A stretch of DNA of 64,000 nucleotides, from assembly GCA_029747015.1 (NCBI GenBank), contig JAKOGI010000832.1:276001-340000 (forward strand), written 5' to 3'. Source of the stretch: Carnegiea gigantea (Eukaryota > Streptophyta > Magnoliopsida > Caryophyllales > Cactaceae). Shown piece by piece: positions 37,770 to 49,118 of this stretch (its first letter is position 1; every line of letters starts with the position of its first letter). Made by a program: the position numbers and the translations under genes. The notes beneath the pieces were generated by a model, which did not search any database, had not been told where the DNA came from, and saw only the letters and a program-made list of their open reading frames with translations.

Positions 37770-37783
37770 TGCTCTGATACCAA
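37770..37783 (-). promoter_or_regulatory. primer-binding site of CRM-1, initiator-Met tRNA
   Basis: On the - strand TTGGTATCAGAGCA lies 3 bases after the 5' LTR end, a perfect match to the plant initiator-Met primer site. Confidence 0.93.
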
Positions 37784-37786
37784 ATA

Positions 37787-39337
37787 TGATGTATGTCTCA
37801 AGGGAGGAAGGATCCTAAGCTAACACACATCAAAAGAGATCAAAAACACAAAGGTTTGAGTCGGATCAAGGTGACACGGTCGTGCTTAGGAGCATGGGTA
37901 GGTCGTGCCACTTTTCTGGCTGTGGAAACCGAAATTTGCTCACTTGAGCCCGGTTGTATGTTCTTAGTGATGGATGTGTTTGCTAGGCTTTTTGGATGCT
38001 TTGAACCATGGAATGGGATGGAAAGAAGGGTATGAAGGATGAGGGAGTGCGGGGATTTAAGGGAGCTTCAAAGTAAGAGATTATTAACTTATAAACTTAA
38101 GCTAACAATCTTACCTTAATCCTCTCTTAATCCGGTTGTTGCAAGCATGAGTAGGATAGGCTAAACTCAATGAAAGAATACAGAAACACCACCAATCTTG
38201 AGTTTAGGGCCTTTAATCTTGATTAAGATACAGATATCACCACTTAATCAAGGTTAAGACTTGACTTGAACACCACCTTAATTGGCCTAATTAAGGATAA
38301 GCAAGCAAGAATTTGAGAGAGAAAGCTTTCAAGCCTTCAAACTAATTTTCATTCAACAAAAGCTATCCCCCTTTGTCGTGCATTCCTCTTGTAAGCATGT
38401 TAAGCAAGCACACAAGTAAGCTAGCACCTTACTAATCCTTTCCTTCCTAGGGAGGAAAGGTCTTAATTAGCTAAGTACACCCGATTTAGAGTAAACCGGT
38501 TACAATCTAGGTTTAGCTAGCTTGATCACATTCTTTAACAATAAGGAAAGCAAGACAAATGATGCTTACATTGTAATTAGCTTAAACATAAGCTTAAATA
38601 GCCAAGAAACCAGCTCCCTTGCAATTGGACAGCCGTAAAGTGGTAGTTGCTTTTCGGCTAGCCAATAACAAGGAGGGAACATCTTCTCTTGCAGCTCCTC
38701 TCTTATTGGTCGACCTTCTCAGGGTTGCAGCCCATCATTGATGCCTTGGGATGTGTGCCAAGCCTTGAGGAGTGTGTCATATCTAGTGACTTGAAGGAAA
38801 CCCACCGATGAAGGCAAAAACAACCGGGATAGCAAACCGGGTTCAAGGACAGTTTTCAACCGGTTTTGTGACTAAGTTTAACCATGACAAAAGTGAGTTT
38901 GACTCTGGTTTTAGACCATGGGGGGAAAGTTTAGGATGTGTATAAACCCCCCCCCAACCAAGAAATTGAGGTTAAACAAAGTCTAAGTGGGATAATCAAG
39001 CTTAAAGACAAAACCGTGCAGATTAGGTGCTAATCTGGCCGGTTTAGCAAAACACCTTGTTTTCCCTTTCTTTGATTTGGATAATGGTGAACTAATGCTG
39101 GGACATGAAAGGGGACATCGTAAGGTTTACCAAAATGCAAAAATCAAGGACTTAAGCCTCCTTGAAGTTTAGGAAATCAAGTGCACAAAACCGGGTAAAC
39201 TTTGGTGCTTGCACCCGTGTGTACCTCCTTGGTTTGCTTGGACAATTTGGACCATTGCTTGTATTTTGGAGCTTGAGTTGGACCTTGACTGACTTGTTGG
39301 ATCTTCTTCATTGCTAATGGTGGTGGGGACTACATCA
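37787..39337 (-). repeat. 5' LTR of CRM-1
   Basis: The 1,551-bp LTR from which CRM-1 would be transcribed. It carries the same terminal TGATGT/ACATCA as its partner and abuts the right-hand target duplication. An open frame of 80 residues near its inner end occurs in both LTRs but resembles nothing known. Confidence 0.95.
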
Positions 39338-39505
39338 GGTATGGACTGTCAACCCTCAAAATTTTTAAATCGATGGAGACCGTCAAATCTCAATTTTTTA
39401 CCAGTAGAGATGGTCAAGCCTCAAATTTTTACAAGTAGAGACCAGCAAGTCCCAAATTCCTTTTACAAGTTTGAGAGCTTTAAGCCTCAAAATTATTTTC
39501 TCTTC
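39338..39505. repeat. minisatellite, right part (about 5 units)
   Basis: It continues the array seen before CRM-1: CAACCCTCAAAATTTTT, GTCAAATCTCAATTTTTT, GGTCAAGCCTCAAATTTTT, then two more decayed units ending near 39505. The first five bases (GGTAT) are the right-hand target duplication of CRM-1. Confidence 0.85.
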
Positions 39506-40385
39506 TCTACGGGAGTCTAGACTCCCAAGGAAGGACATAGGCCCCAAACCCTTTAAAATTTTTCTTTCATTGCATTGTTCTTTGAAACAGGACTTGCGTT
39601 TATGGGGCAGTGCTTAGTCCTTGAAATCACTCTCGTATTCACTCTTATATCCGCATACATCTTTCACGAAAATTGCACACCTTGCCCTTATCCCTAACGG
39701 TGTAGAGAAATTGGGGCTTCTTTAAGCGCCAAATTGGTGCTCTCGTGAGTTTATCCTAACTGTATGCTCAAACGTCTAGTGCATTATAGTCCAATGATGA
39801 TAATTACCTAACTCAGCAACATAAGTACTTAACTCCTGAAAATTAGTTGGCAAATAAAATGTTTTTGGTGCATAAAAAATTTCCAAAAGTTTTGGAAGCA
39901 TTTAAAACCAAAAGCTTTGAAAAACAAATTGCAAAAAGAGTTAAAAAGACTTGTGGTTTGTGCGATTTGCTAATGTGGGGTGTTAAATCCGAGACCTTGA
40001 GCATGAGTGAGTGAGATTGTGGCCAATAGAGTGGTACATTATCTTGTGATACAACTATCACAAACAATTCTCTTAAAGCTGAAATAGGGATTGATGGCAT
40101 GGATTATAGTGCCACTGGAACTCAATGGCAAGTTTCTACCACGGACAGCTACCATCGGGTCTTGTTGTAGGCTATTAGGTCCTACTTTGTTTCCCACTTT
40201 TAAATTTATAAGTGATTATATTATTGATTGCTGCAATCAAGCTAATTTAGGTCTGATTTTCCTGATTGCATGCAAATCAACACCTTCCTATCCCATTGCA
40301 AAATATTTGAGAATAAAAAAGATTTTAAAAAATATTCTTGAATTATTTCTTACTTGGGGAAGTTTCTTTGCTAGCCCTTTAAGTA
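39506..40385. other. no gene recognised; possible LTR tail
   Basis: Only short open frames. Around 39725-39750 the sequence AAATTGGTGCTCTCGTGAG after a pyrimidine-rich stretch looks like an LTR end followed by a primer site, which would place the minisatellite inside an old LTR; I found no partner LTR and do not insist on it. Confidence 0.35.
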
Positions 40386-40449
40386 ACAGCGTGCATCTTC
40401 ATTTTCATAACAACCTTCACCTAGAGAAAACTCTATTCTACTTCATCTA
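40386..40449. repeat. dispersed repeat X, second copy, part 1
   Basis: GCGTGCATC, ATAACAACCTTCACCTAGAG and ATTCTACTTC match 7868-7935. The copy stops at 40449, exactly where the LARD-like element begins. Confidence 0.75.
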
Positions 40450-41729
40450 TGTTAAATAGCTTTTGTGACATGTATGGCGGAAAAATTGCCATTCTCAGGG
40501 ACAGTATGGAAATCATGTCACTTGATAGGTAATCTAGCCCACATTTAAACTAAACTAAAACAAGACATAACTTAAACATACTTAAATCAACTAATCTAAT
40601 ACTAATCCTAGACTAGTCATGATTAACTAAGCAAATTAAATCCTAACCCTACTCTAAACATGCTTAATCATAATTAACAAAACCAAAATCGTAGTGAAAT
40701 AAGTTACGCAAAACATAGATCTAAACATATATTAACAACTAAAAAAGTCAAACAACTAACGACTAAAAGCGTTAAACTAGCTAGCAAAACCGTAGGGAGA
40801 GAAAGGGTACCTCAACACTTGAAACCTAACATTGAAGGTTCTAATGGTGATTCTCCACCTATTCACAGTAATTTAACTCGACTACTCCTAATTCAACACA
40901 TTGTGAACAAAAAAACTCAAGATTGCAAAAAAGGGTTTTCAAACCCTGACTTCTAAAAGACAAAGAAACTTAGGCATTTGCAACATCTCAAGAAAGACCG
41001 GAGAGATTAAGAGTAGAAAAAAATGATAAGCTTAGATTAGGAAACTAAACCATCAACTTGAAAACATAAATCAACTACAAAGTAAGCAAATAGAGGTAAT
41101 AAATTCTACGCAAAAAGAAGGCAAAACATGATATTACAAGGAGATGAGAGTAAAGAAGAGAGAGAAAGCAAAATTCATTAACTTGAAAGTTTTAGTAAGT
41201 TGATTGTGACTAAAAATTTAACTTATTCTCCACTAGTCTATTCCTAAGAACAACCTATAAACTCAAAAACTAAGCTAAACCTACTTGAAATCTGCTTAAT
41301 CACAAATGGGGGGAGAAGGGGTTTATATAGGCCCTGATTAGCATGGTCGTGTCAAAACTCTAAAAGAAGAAAAGAGTGTCAAACTGGGGGTGGCACGAGC
41401 AGTTGGCACAAGTATACCAAATCTGGCACCGGTAGTTAACACAAGCCTGTTAAAACTAGCACTAGCAGTTGGCATGGGCCAGCCAAAACTAGCACGATAG
41501 TGCCATTTTGACACTGTTTGCTTTTGTCTTCCTCCTGACCTTCTTGAGCTTGAATCACAAGCCACTTTTTTTCATGTTTTGACTTTATTAAGCCTCGTGA
41601 GCTCAAGATTGCTCACCTTTGCTTATTTCCTAGAAAAGAAACACAAAATATAAGAAACCTAAATTAACCATTATAAAAACTAAATTCTTGGTAAAAAAGG
41701 TGTAAAATGTCACTCTTTGAGCCTAAAGA
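40450..41729 (-). repeat. 3' LTR of the LARD-like element
   Basis: Aligns with 44421-45755. Shared blocks include AAACTAAACTAAA, AATCCTAGACTAGTCATGAT, GAAACTAAA.CATCAACTT, AGCTAAACCTACTT and the GTAAAATGTCAC end. The inner 41330-41520 part, with GGCACGAGCAGTTGGCA-like steps, is less AT-rich and partly repeated. Confidence 0.8.
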
Positions 41730-43199
41730 AATACCCACACCAAGACTTTACTCGTCTTCAGGCAAAACAAATAAAACTCATAAAATCTGACTCACTTTCA
41801 TAGGAACTACAATTGCATTTAGTGTATGCAACAAGCCCTTTAAACGCCCTGGTTGCCAAGTGAGCTCGTGAGGTCTCGTGAGAGTTTTCAAAAAATATAC
41901 CCCTAAAATCTTTTCAAAAACAAAAGAAAATCTATTTGGTTTTTTAAAACATGATCATATATGCAAGTAATGAGGAGATTATTGTACACAACTGGGGTAA
42001 TTGCATCACCTTGGCAACCAATTCACTAAACTATATACAAATAGAATGTACAATTAAAAAAATATCTAAGTCACAAAATGCAACTCAACTCCCATTTTCC
42101 ACCCCACACTCCAATATGTAATGACATGTACACCTTTGTGCACATGCAAATGTGTATCAACCCTTAGAAGTTAAGTTGCTAACATTGACATGATCCCTAT
42201 TTAATTGTCCAATTGACATATATGCTCCTTTTATTTTTTTCCTTTTCAAGATTAAAAACACACACGACTAATACCCACTTGGCTACAAATATTTGGGCCT
42301 TCGCTATAAAAAAGGGTTTTATAAATTACATCAAACACCTATTTCATTGCCCAAATAAATGTATAATCAAGTATCATATCACATATTCAAGCCAATTAAA
42401 GATATGAAATAAAGATAGAAGCTTTAAACATTGATACCAGGGTTTTTATTCACTTTTTTAAGGCTCTTGTTTATCCTTTTTTTGGATTTTCATAAGAGCT
42501 TAGAAGGTAACTAGTCAAACAAAAATTTCACATGCCAACATAATTGGATCCAAGCCATTGATGGTAAAATGAGCAAGTTAGGCACAACATCACATATATG
42601 AGATTGGATTATTACGACAAATTAGAACTGGATCTTAAACTAGTCATCTTATCATGCAAACTCAATTTACAAATAACTCAACAACTTAGTAACATAGGAT
42701 CATAATCACCTAAGAAAGGCACAGAAGTCCCCAAAGCAAAATAGTTTTTTGGATTTTTCAAAAATTTTAAAAAATATGTACAAATGGGCACCTCAGCCCC
42801 TCATACCAAACCTCTATAATCTCCTCATTGTGGGAGATAAGGTGCCTAAAACCAATCATAAAAGTAGTATAATCATAAGGCTAACACATTAAACAAATGT
42901 ATGCAAACCCAACACCACCAATAACTAGACATAAAACAAGAGACACAAAACAAGGATGATAATAGCTATCTTGACTCAACAAATCTCAAATTGCTCCTCA
43001 AGATAGATCACCCACATAATCATAGTCTTAAATATCAATAATTATGTACAAAAATAAAGAATGAAAAGGAAAAGGAGAATAAGGAAGGAGTAGAATGATG
43101 ATAGCATATCGAACACCGATTGTACCAAACTATGCCTAACTAAGATGGTGTCATGGTAAGATTTAAGAAGCATCATCCACTCTTCTATCTTCAAGAGCT

Positions 43200-44260
43200 T
43201 TAAATACTGAATATACCTAAACTATTAGATTTCATCAAAGCTCTCAAGAGCTTATCATATTCCATTGTAGAGTGAATGTAAGGGAACATTAATAAAACCA
43301 CATCAATAATAGTTGGTGCTCTCATGAATTTATCATATACCTTAGAAAAATCAAAATAGTGATCAAACACATTCCCCTTAGGCATATCAAACAAGTTTTC
43401 CACATTGTCCAAATGTACATTAACATCAAATCTCATAAAAGAGTCAAGTGGCCTTAAAACCTAACGCACAAGAGAAGGTGAGGGTGTTGAACAAGTAAGA
43501 GAAGCATGGATTAAGTCCACTGTGTTAGGGGACATATGATCAATAGACTGAAGCGAAGGAGGTTATATCTCAACCATAATCTCCTTCCAAGAGATATCAT
43601 ACCCTCAAAGTCACACAAAGGGGTATTAACTTGAAATTCGATGCTCAAAGGGAAAGACGATTCAAAATCAGCCAATAAACAACCTTGGGGTGGGGAAAAT
43701 CCTACCCTAGGGTCAGTCTTATGCAAGATAAGCACAATGCTCTATACATGATTTTTAACCAATTTTGAGAATTAATCTGCAAGTGTACTTGTCATGTTCT
43801 CCATGGAATCTCATTAGTTTTCCATTTCTTGCTTAACTTTCTTAAGTTTACAGTGCATAGAAGTAACATGGGGACAAGAATCAGTGACAAGAGTCACACA
43901 TAAAAATAGCATAGGGAGGGGCATGAGATTCCATAAATTGCTCCTCATAATGTGATCTAGAATGAAAAGCACATGAATTAGGGAAAGACTTTCCAGAGGC
44001 ATAACTTGCCTTCTCAAACTCATATGTTGCGCCAACCAACCATGTAAGAATATCCTAAGCCTCATACACTCTTTTGAAGTGAAAATCTAAACATTGTGAA
44101 AGAGTAAGGGTTTTGTAACTAGAACCCCATTAAAAATACTCAAGGTTTTCCATTCCTCATAAGAGAAATCACTTTGAGCACAATAAGCATGATAGTCATT
44201 CAATTGGCTCCAATATCTATAGATAATTCTTGCTCATACTGAACAATATGAAAAATTGCC
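43200..44260 (-). pseudogene. broken reading frame of unknown identity in the LARD-like body
   Basis: The - strand of the body shows a run of coding-like fragments that hand over between frames (44260 down to 43200): a part around YHAYCAQSDFSYEEWK, one around DFESSFPLSIEFQ, and an open frame at its end with FDVNVHLDNVENLFDMPKG. I do not recognise it as gag, pol or any host family. It may be a leftover of an extra frame carried by a parental element. Whether it was ever a gene is uncertain. Confidence 0.3.
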
Positions 44261-44400
44261 ATCTTTTTAATTTTTCAAACTTTTCAATTTTTAGGGATGG
44301 TAGGTTTTTAAATAGAAATAAACTAATTTAACACACAAACATCACTAAACTAAACACAAAAGAGCTAAGAAAAACAAAAAGTAACCTGATTTTACTGCAT

Positions 44401-44418
44401 GAGGAGCAACGGTGTCAA
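44401..44418 (-). promoter_or_regulatory. primer-binding site of the LARD-like element, tRNA-Asp-like
   Basis: On the - strand TTGACACCGTTGCTCCTC, two bases from the LTR end, matches TTGGCGCCGTTGC at 11 of 13 positions and then diverges. Confidence 0.6.
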
Positions 44419-44420
44419 TT

Positions 44421-45755
44421 TGTTAAATAGTTTTTACAGTGAGTATGATTGAAAATTGATCGTCCTCTATGATGATGTTGAAATCAAGCCATGGTAGTTA
44501 AATCTAGCACATGTCTAAACTAAACTAAAGCAAGAGACAACTAAAACATGCTTAAATCAACTAATTTAGTACTGATCCTAGACTAGTCATGATTAATCAG
44601 CTAATTAAACCATAATCCTACTCTAAACATGCTTAATCAATTAATTAAACAAAACCCACAACAAAATAAGTTAAGTGAAGCATAGATCTGAGCATCTATA
44701 AACAACTTAAAGTCAACTAACTAACTACTGAAAGCACTATACTAGTTAGAGAAAGAGTAGAGAAAGAAAGGGTTCCTTAAAACTTGAAATCGAACAATAG
44801 AGGTTGGGTCCTCCCTAGTTAGAGCAAAGGGGAAGAGTTTCGGTGGTAGATTCTTTACTTGTCCTACTAATCTAACCCATCATGAACCAAAAACGTGACC
44901 TTGTAAGAATTAGTTTTCAAACCCTAACTTCAAACAGGGAGAGAAAACTAGGCATTTATAACATCCCAAGAAAGATTGAAGAGACTAGGAATAGAAGAGG
45001 ATGAGACGATGAGGCTAGGAAACTAAATCATCAACTTCAAAGCATAAATCAACCACAAAGTAAGTAAATCAAAGCATAAAATTAAGGAAAAAAAAAGGAA
45101 AACATGAAATTGCAAGAAGATGAGAGCAAATAAGTGAGAAAACAAAATTCATTAACTTGAAAGCATTAATCACTTGATTGTAGTTAATAATTAAACTAAT
45201 TCTCCCATTAATCTACTGCTAAACACAAACTAAGAACCCTAAAAACTAAGCTAAACCTAAAATCAAACTGATTCTTCCACTAATCTAATCTTAAGCCCAA
45301 ATTAAGAACCCTAAAAACTAGCTAAACCTACTTAGGGAAAAGGATTTTTACAGGCCTCGAATAGCGAGTTTGGCATGGTCGTGCCACGTGGCATGAGAAG
45401 ACCATGCCAACTCTCTAGAAGAAGAAAAGAGTGCTAAGATTAGGGGTAGCAAGGGCAGTTAGCATGCCTGTGACAAATTTGGCATTGGCTATTAATACGG
45501 GCCTGTCAAAAACTGGCGCGCTCATAGTTGACATGGGCTTGCCAAAATTGGCACTAGTAGCTTTTATGTTCCTTCTAATTCCAGCCTTGTTTTTTGCACA
45601 TTTTGACTCCATTAACCCTCACAGACTCAAAGATTGCTCGCCTTGGCCTATTTCCTACAAAAGAAACACAATATAAAGTAAAAACCTAAAGTAGCCATTA
45701 TTAAAAACAAAGTCTAGGTAAAATGAGGTAAAATGTCACATTTTGAGCCCAAACA
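44421..45755 (-). repeat. 5' LTR of the LARD-like element
   Basis: Right-hand copy, 1,335 bp, with the same ends as the left copy. It would hold the promoter of this element on the - strand. It includes a small internal duplication (about 45190-45250 and 45270-45330: ATTCTCCCATTAATCTA / ATTCTTCCACTAATCTA with following AAGAACCCTAAAAACTA). Confidence 0.8.
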
Positions 45756-46065
45756 TTTAACTCTTGTAACACTGTAGCAGAATCCTACCTCTCAAAGTCT
45801 TTTTTAAGACTTGGTAGTGATAATGCTCTACCAAACTTTTAACTCAAAACCTTTTGCAAAGGCATACTTATTTTCAAAAGAGTATCCCCATTCTACATTT
45901 ATGCACTTGGGGCAAAATGAATTCAAGAACCATTGCTTTGCCGCTCTACTCGGATCGAGATAAGTCCTCGAGGCAATAAACTAAAAAGAATGGTCTTATT
46001 TGTAGCTTTCTTTAATTCCATGATATCTAATCTGTCCTAACTTGATCCATGATGATTATTTGTGT
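45756..46065. repeat. dispersed repeat X, second copy, part 2
   Basis: Matches 7935-8235: AAGACTTGGTAGT, ACTCAAAACCT, GCTCTACTCGGATCGA, AATAAACTAAA and GATCCATGATGAT. It stops at TGTGT (46061-46065), where the copia-like element starts. Confidence 0.75.
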
Positions 46066-46996
46066 TGACATTCTCCTTACCTCTTATTACAATCTGTTAT
46101 ACCTGGATGTTCTGAGGAAAGACAAAATGATTTTGGTCTAACAATATAATTAATTTCTATTAACATTAGTTGTAGTAATGTGCAACATTTTTGTTTATTA
46201 TTTGCACCTCATTATAAATCTATAAGCTAATTATATTATTACATGTGATCATGTTACTATTATATGGGTAATTATGCTGACATGTGATAAATAGAGCAAG
46301 GTTAGCAATCACATAGATTATAGCCAAATCATGATCATGATTGATTCAAGGTTGTCATGTGAAGATCACACTTAACAAGGTCAATTTAATTGGCTCGAGG
46401 CTTTTAAAGGGCAACAAAGAGTCCAAACCACTTATACTCTTACTCAGCCAATCAAGGAAGATTCATATGTACTGGCTAAAAGACCATTTGCAATCTAGAA
46501 AAGCAATTCTTAATTATTATCTATAATATTGCAATGGCTAGCTAAAGCAATTGCGCGGTAAGTATGGAAAAGCCATAAGTGATAGAGACAAACAACCTAA
46601 CATCAAAGAGAGTTGTTTGGGCACAAATCTACAAATTATTTCATTGACCTCTCATTTGTTTTAATTCAAAGAGTTGTGTTGTTCAAGTTATAATTGGGTA
46701 GGATGGTTAGAGTTAAAGGTTTAACTCTACCAAGCCTTATTGAAGTATCGACTTGTGACTGAGAACTTAGAATATGTGTACCGTAGAGTTGTGCTAATCA
46801 TCCCTCCAAATAAAATTTGGTTAATCATTGAGTTGGAGAACTCTAGGCCGGGACTAAACCTGTTGAGGCCCAACCTCGTTAAGGAATACTTGTGTTTTGT
46901 CCACATTTACTTTTCCGCATTTATAGTTTGATTATTTTATAACTTTGATTTTCACCCCACTCTTTGGTGATTTAATTAGCCAAACTAGACCAACGA
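46066..46996 (+). repeat. 5' LTR of the copia-like element
   Basis: Aligns with 49119-50082. Strong shared blocks: GTGATCATGTTACTATTATA and the following TGGGTAATTATG, GAGAGTTGT-type AAAGAG blocks, TCATTTGTTTTAATTC, TTGGTTAATC and TTTTGATTATTTT. Confidence 0.85.
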
Positions 46997-47010
46997 TTAG
47001 TATTAGAGCT
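46997..47010 (+). promoter_or_regulatory. primer-binding site of the copia-like element
   Basis: TTAGTATTAGAGCT follows the 5' LTR and resembles the initiator-Met site TTGGTATCAGAGCT with two transitions. Confidence 0.7.
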
Positions 47011-47039
47011 AGCACTATTTTTTTAAAGACTGGACTGTG

Positions 47040-47660
47040 TAATAGCTCGATCCTATGGCTAATTATGATTTTAACTTTGATTACCCTCTGCTTCTTGAAG
47101 GTACTAAGTATTTTTGGTGACATGAAATAATGGAATTTTATATCAAGCACAAGGATTTTGATCTTTGGGATATCATTGTCAAAGGTCCAATAGTCACTGA
47201 GGAATTTAAAGATACATATACCAAAGATGATTACCAGAGGACATCCAAAATTTTCAAAGTTCTAAACATTTTACATTGTGCTTTTAGTATTGATATTTTA
47301 TGAGTCTTTCTCACATTGTCATAGTGCCAATGAGATTTGGGAGACCCTTTATTATTTATATTGTAATGATCAAAATGTGTAGCCAAGCGAATTTGTGGCA
47401 CATGATAAAATGATGGTGTAAGAAAATGCTACGGAAGTGGAGGATCATCAGCATTATAAAGAGCAAGAATAAGAAAGTGGTGATCCAATTCAACACCTTT
47501 TACGTGATGACGTTGAACACGTCCGAATTATGGAGTTGTTTGAAAATGGTGAGAAAAACAAAGACTCTTATTGCTTATCTATTCTTAGAAGTGGTAAGTG
47601 TGAGATAAAATGCATGCTTGAATTTTTTAAACAATAATTTACCTCAAACTTGTCATATTT
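47040..47660 (+). pseudogene. copia-type gag (UBN2) remnant
   Basis: A broken frame gives the copia gag pattern: an N-terminal YW-type region replaced by shifts, then IKHKDFDLWDIIVKGP (about 47140-47190), TKDDYQRTSKIFKVLN with LHCAFSI (about 47225-47290), and a following EIWETL-like block. These match the order of UBN2 gag in plant copia elements. The C-terminal part and any zinc knuckle are missing or unrecognisable. Confidence 0.65.
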
Positions 47661-49118
47661 TGATGATTTAAATACTACACCAAATTTTTGACTTTAAAAT
47701 TCTTCACTGTAGTGTTAAATTAAGAAAATGTACCAAGATAGTGAGAAAGACAAATTTTACCTTATTAATTTTTCTTACTTCAAACACTTTTCAATCGGAG
47801 AAGAAAAGGATATCAAGATAAGGACAAATAGCTTCATTTTTACATATATCAACAAAGATGTGCATGCCGGTGGAAAGTATTTGACTCTTCATGTTTGGAA
47901 CTAATTAAAATTTTTCAATTACATTCGAGCCTTTTGAAAATTCAAGTGGACTTGAAAAAGTTGGAGCTACACAATGAGATATGGTAAGTGATAGTTTGTC
48001 GAAAGCAAAAATGAGGTAAGTCTACTTATTTTGTCTAACATGTTGAAATCTTGGAGAATTTATACAATGCCCATATTTCTAGGTCATGAAATACAGTCCA
48101 AGGCATTGAAAATTGGCAAGAAGCAATGATGTTGTTTGTTACTAAATAACTACATATCAAGGGCTTGAACTTCTATTTCAACATCTTGAATATGTGAAAA
48201 ATTTTGATTCTAAGTAAACAAGGTGATGTTATATTGCATGATTTTCTTCCTATTTAAGAGATATTACTTTTTAAACTTTTGAATTTTAATCTGCTTAACT
48301 ATATTGGAAGGAGAGCATGATTAATATTCCATTATATTCTGAGATATTATGACATGTGTTTATCTTTATACACTGATGATATCTTCTATATGATCTCAAT
48401 ATCTTTATCCATAATTATTCCTAACATTTGCATAAATAATATTGTTTGTTTCTATAAGCGGAGATATGCATTACTTGATGATTTTTCGATAACCATGGTT
48501 TATTCTTTAAAGGGGGGGATTTTTAAATGCTATTATATGTTAATCCCTTATAGCCTATATATGCATATTGCTCATGAGAACATCAAGTCAGGACATATTG
48601 GTATATATGATTAATTTATTTATTTTCCCATTTGATATCTATGCAAGTCATATTGAGGGGGAGCATCTCCATATTCCATTGACTTATCAAGGGAGAGGTA
48701 TACGGATTAACTTGCTAATATTTATATTTAAGAAAGCGAGGATATTTTGTATGTCTCAGTTATTTTTGTTTTACATCAATTTAAGTGATATGATCTTGAA
48801 ATGCTACCACGACTATATGCTTTTTGAAATTTTCACTTCATGTGATATTACATTTTGCCATGAATTAAGGGGGAGTCCTCTCCTGCAGTACTGATATTCT
48901 TATTGGACAATTTTTTAAGGCACTAAGTTTAAGGGTATTATCCATTGCATGTGGTATATCTATTTTGGCTTTCTCCTTCTTAGGCTACCTTTTCATGAAA
49001 GACAAAAAGGGGGGAAAGATTTTGGTAAGCTAATTTGGTTATTATTTGGCGGATCCCTTAGTAAGTTCATAATTGTTATTTTCAGATAATTTTGCCTTCG
49101 ATCAAAAAGGAGCTATTG
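47661..49118 (+). other. non-coding body of the copia-like element with repeated purine tracts
   Basis: No RT or integrase similarity. Four G-rich purine tracts occur at about 48510, 48655, 48868 and 49007 (AAAGGGGGGGAT, TGAGGGGGAGCA, TAAGGGGGAGTC, AAAAAGGGGGGAAAGAT), with a further one directly before the 3' LTR. Repeated tracts of this kind upstream of the 3' LTR are known from some copia lineages (Sireviruses). Confidence 0.5.

Larger units (their letters stand above)
31720..39337 (-). mobile_element. CRM-1: nearly intact chromovirus (Ty3/gypsy), CRM-like
   Basis: A complete 7,618-bp element on the - strand, bounded by the perfect 5-bp target duplication GGTAT (31715-31719 and 39338-39342). 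LTRs are 31720-33253 (3') and 37787-39337 (5'), both starting and ending with TGATGT...ACATCA. The primer site is a perfect initiator-Met match and the polypurine tract is clear. Gag, protease, RT, RNase H and integrase are all present in chromovirus order, and pol runs 136 bp into the 3' LTR, a feature known from centromeric (CRM) elements. Lineage call: CRM-like, by sequence style and the pol/LTR overlap; a tree of RT would settle it. The LTRs differ at about 17 of the first 470 aligned bases by eye, so this is the youngest large insertion here. Stops and shifts in gag and integrase, and a changed protease site, make it non-autonomous. Confidence 0.95.
40450..45755 (-). mobile_element. LARD-like non-autonomous LTR retrotransposon
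   Basis: Direct repeats of about 1.3 kb (40450-41729 and 44421-45755), both starting TGTTAAATAG on the + strand and ending in GAGCC(T/C)AAA plus two bases, flank a 2.7-kb body with no gag-pol. On the - strand the sequence next to the right-hand LTR, TTGACACCGTTGCTCCTC, resembles the tRNA-Asp primer site, so transcription would run right to left. It interrupts repeat X, whose two sides continue at 40449 and 45756, which confirms the outer edges to within a few bases. I found no clear target duplication. LTR similarity is moderate, with many substitutions. Confidence 0.82.

Noticed and set aside
37771..37782. tRNA-Met gene fragment
   Set aside because: The 12-14 bp match is the reverse-transcription primer site next to the LTR, with no tRNA body around it; the same applies to the sites in the TRIMs and CRM-3.
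40091..40459. 122-residue open frame on the + strand
   Set aside because: It has no recognisable family similarity and its 3' end is repeat X plus the first bases of an LTR, so it crosses an insertion boundary.
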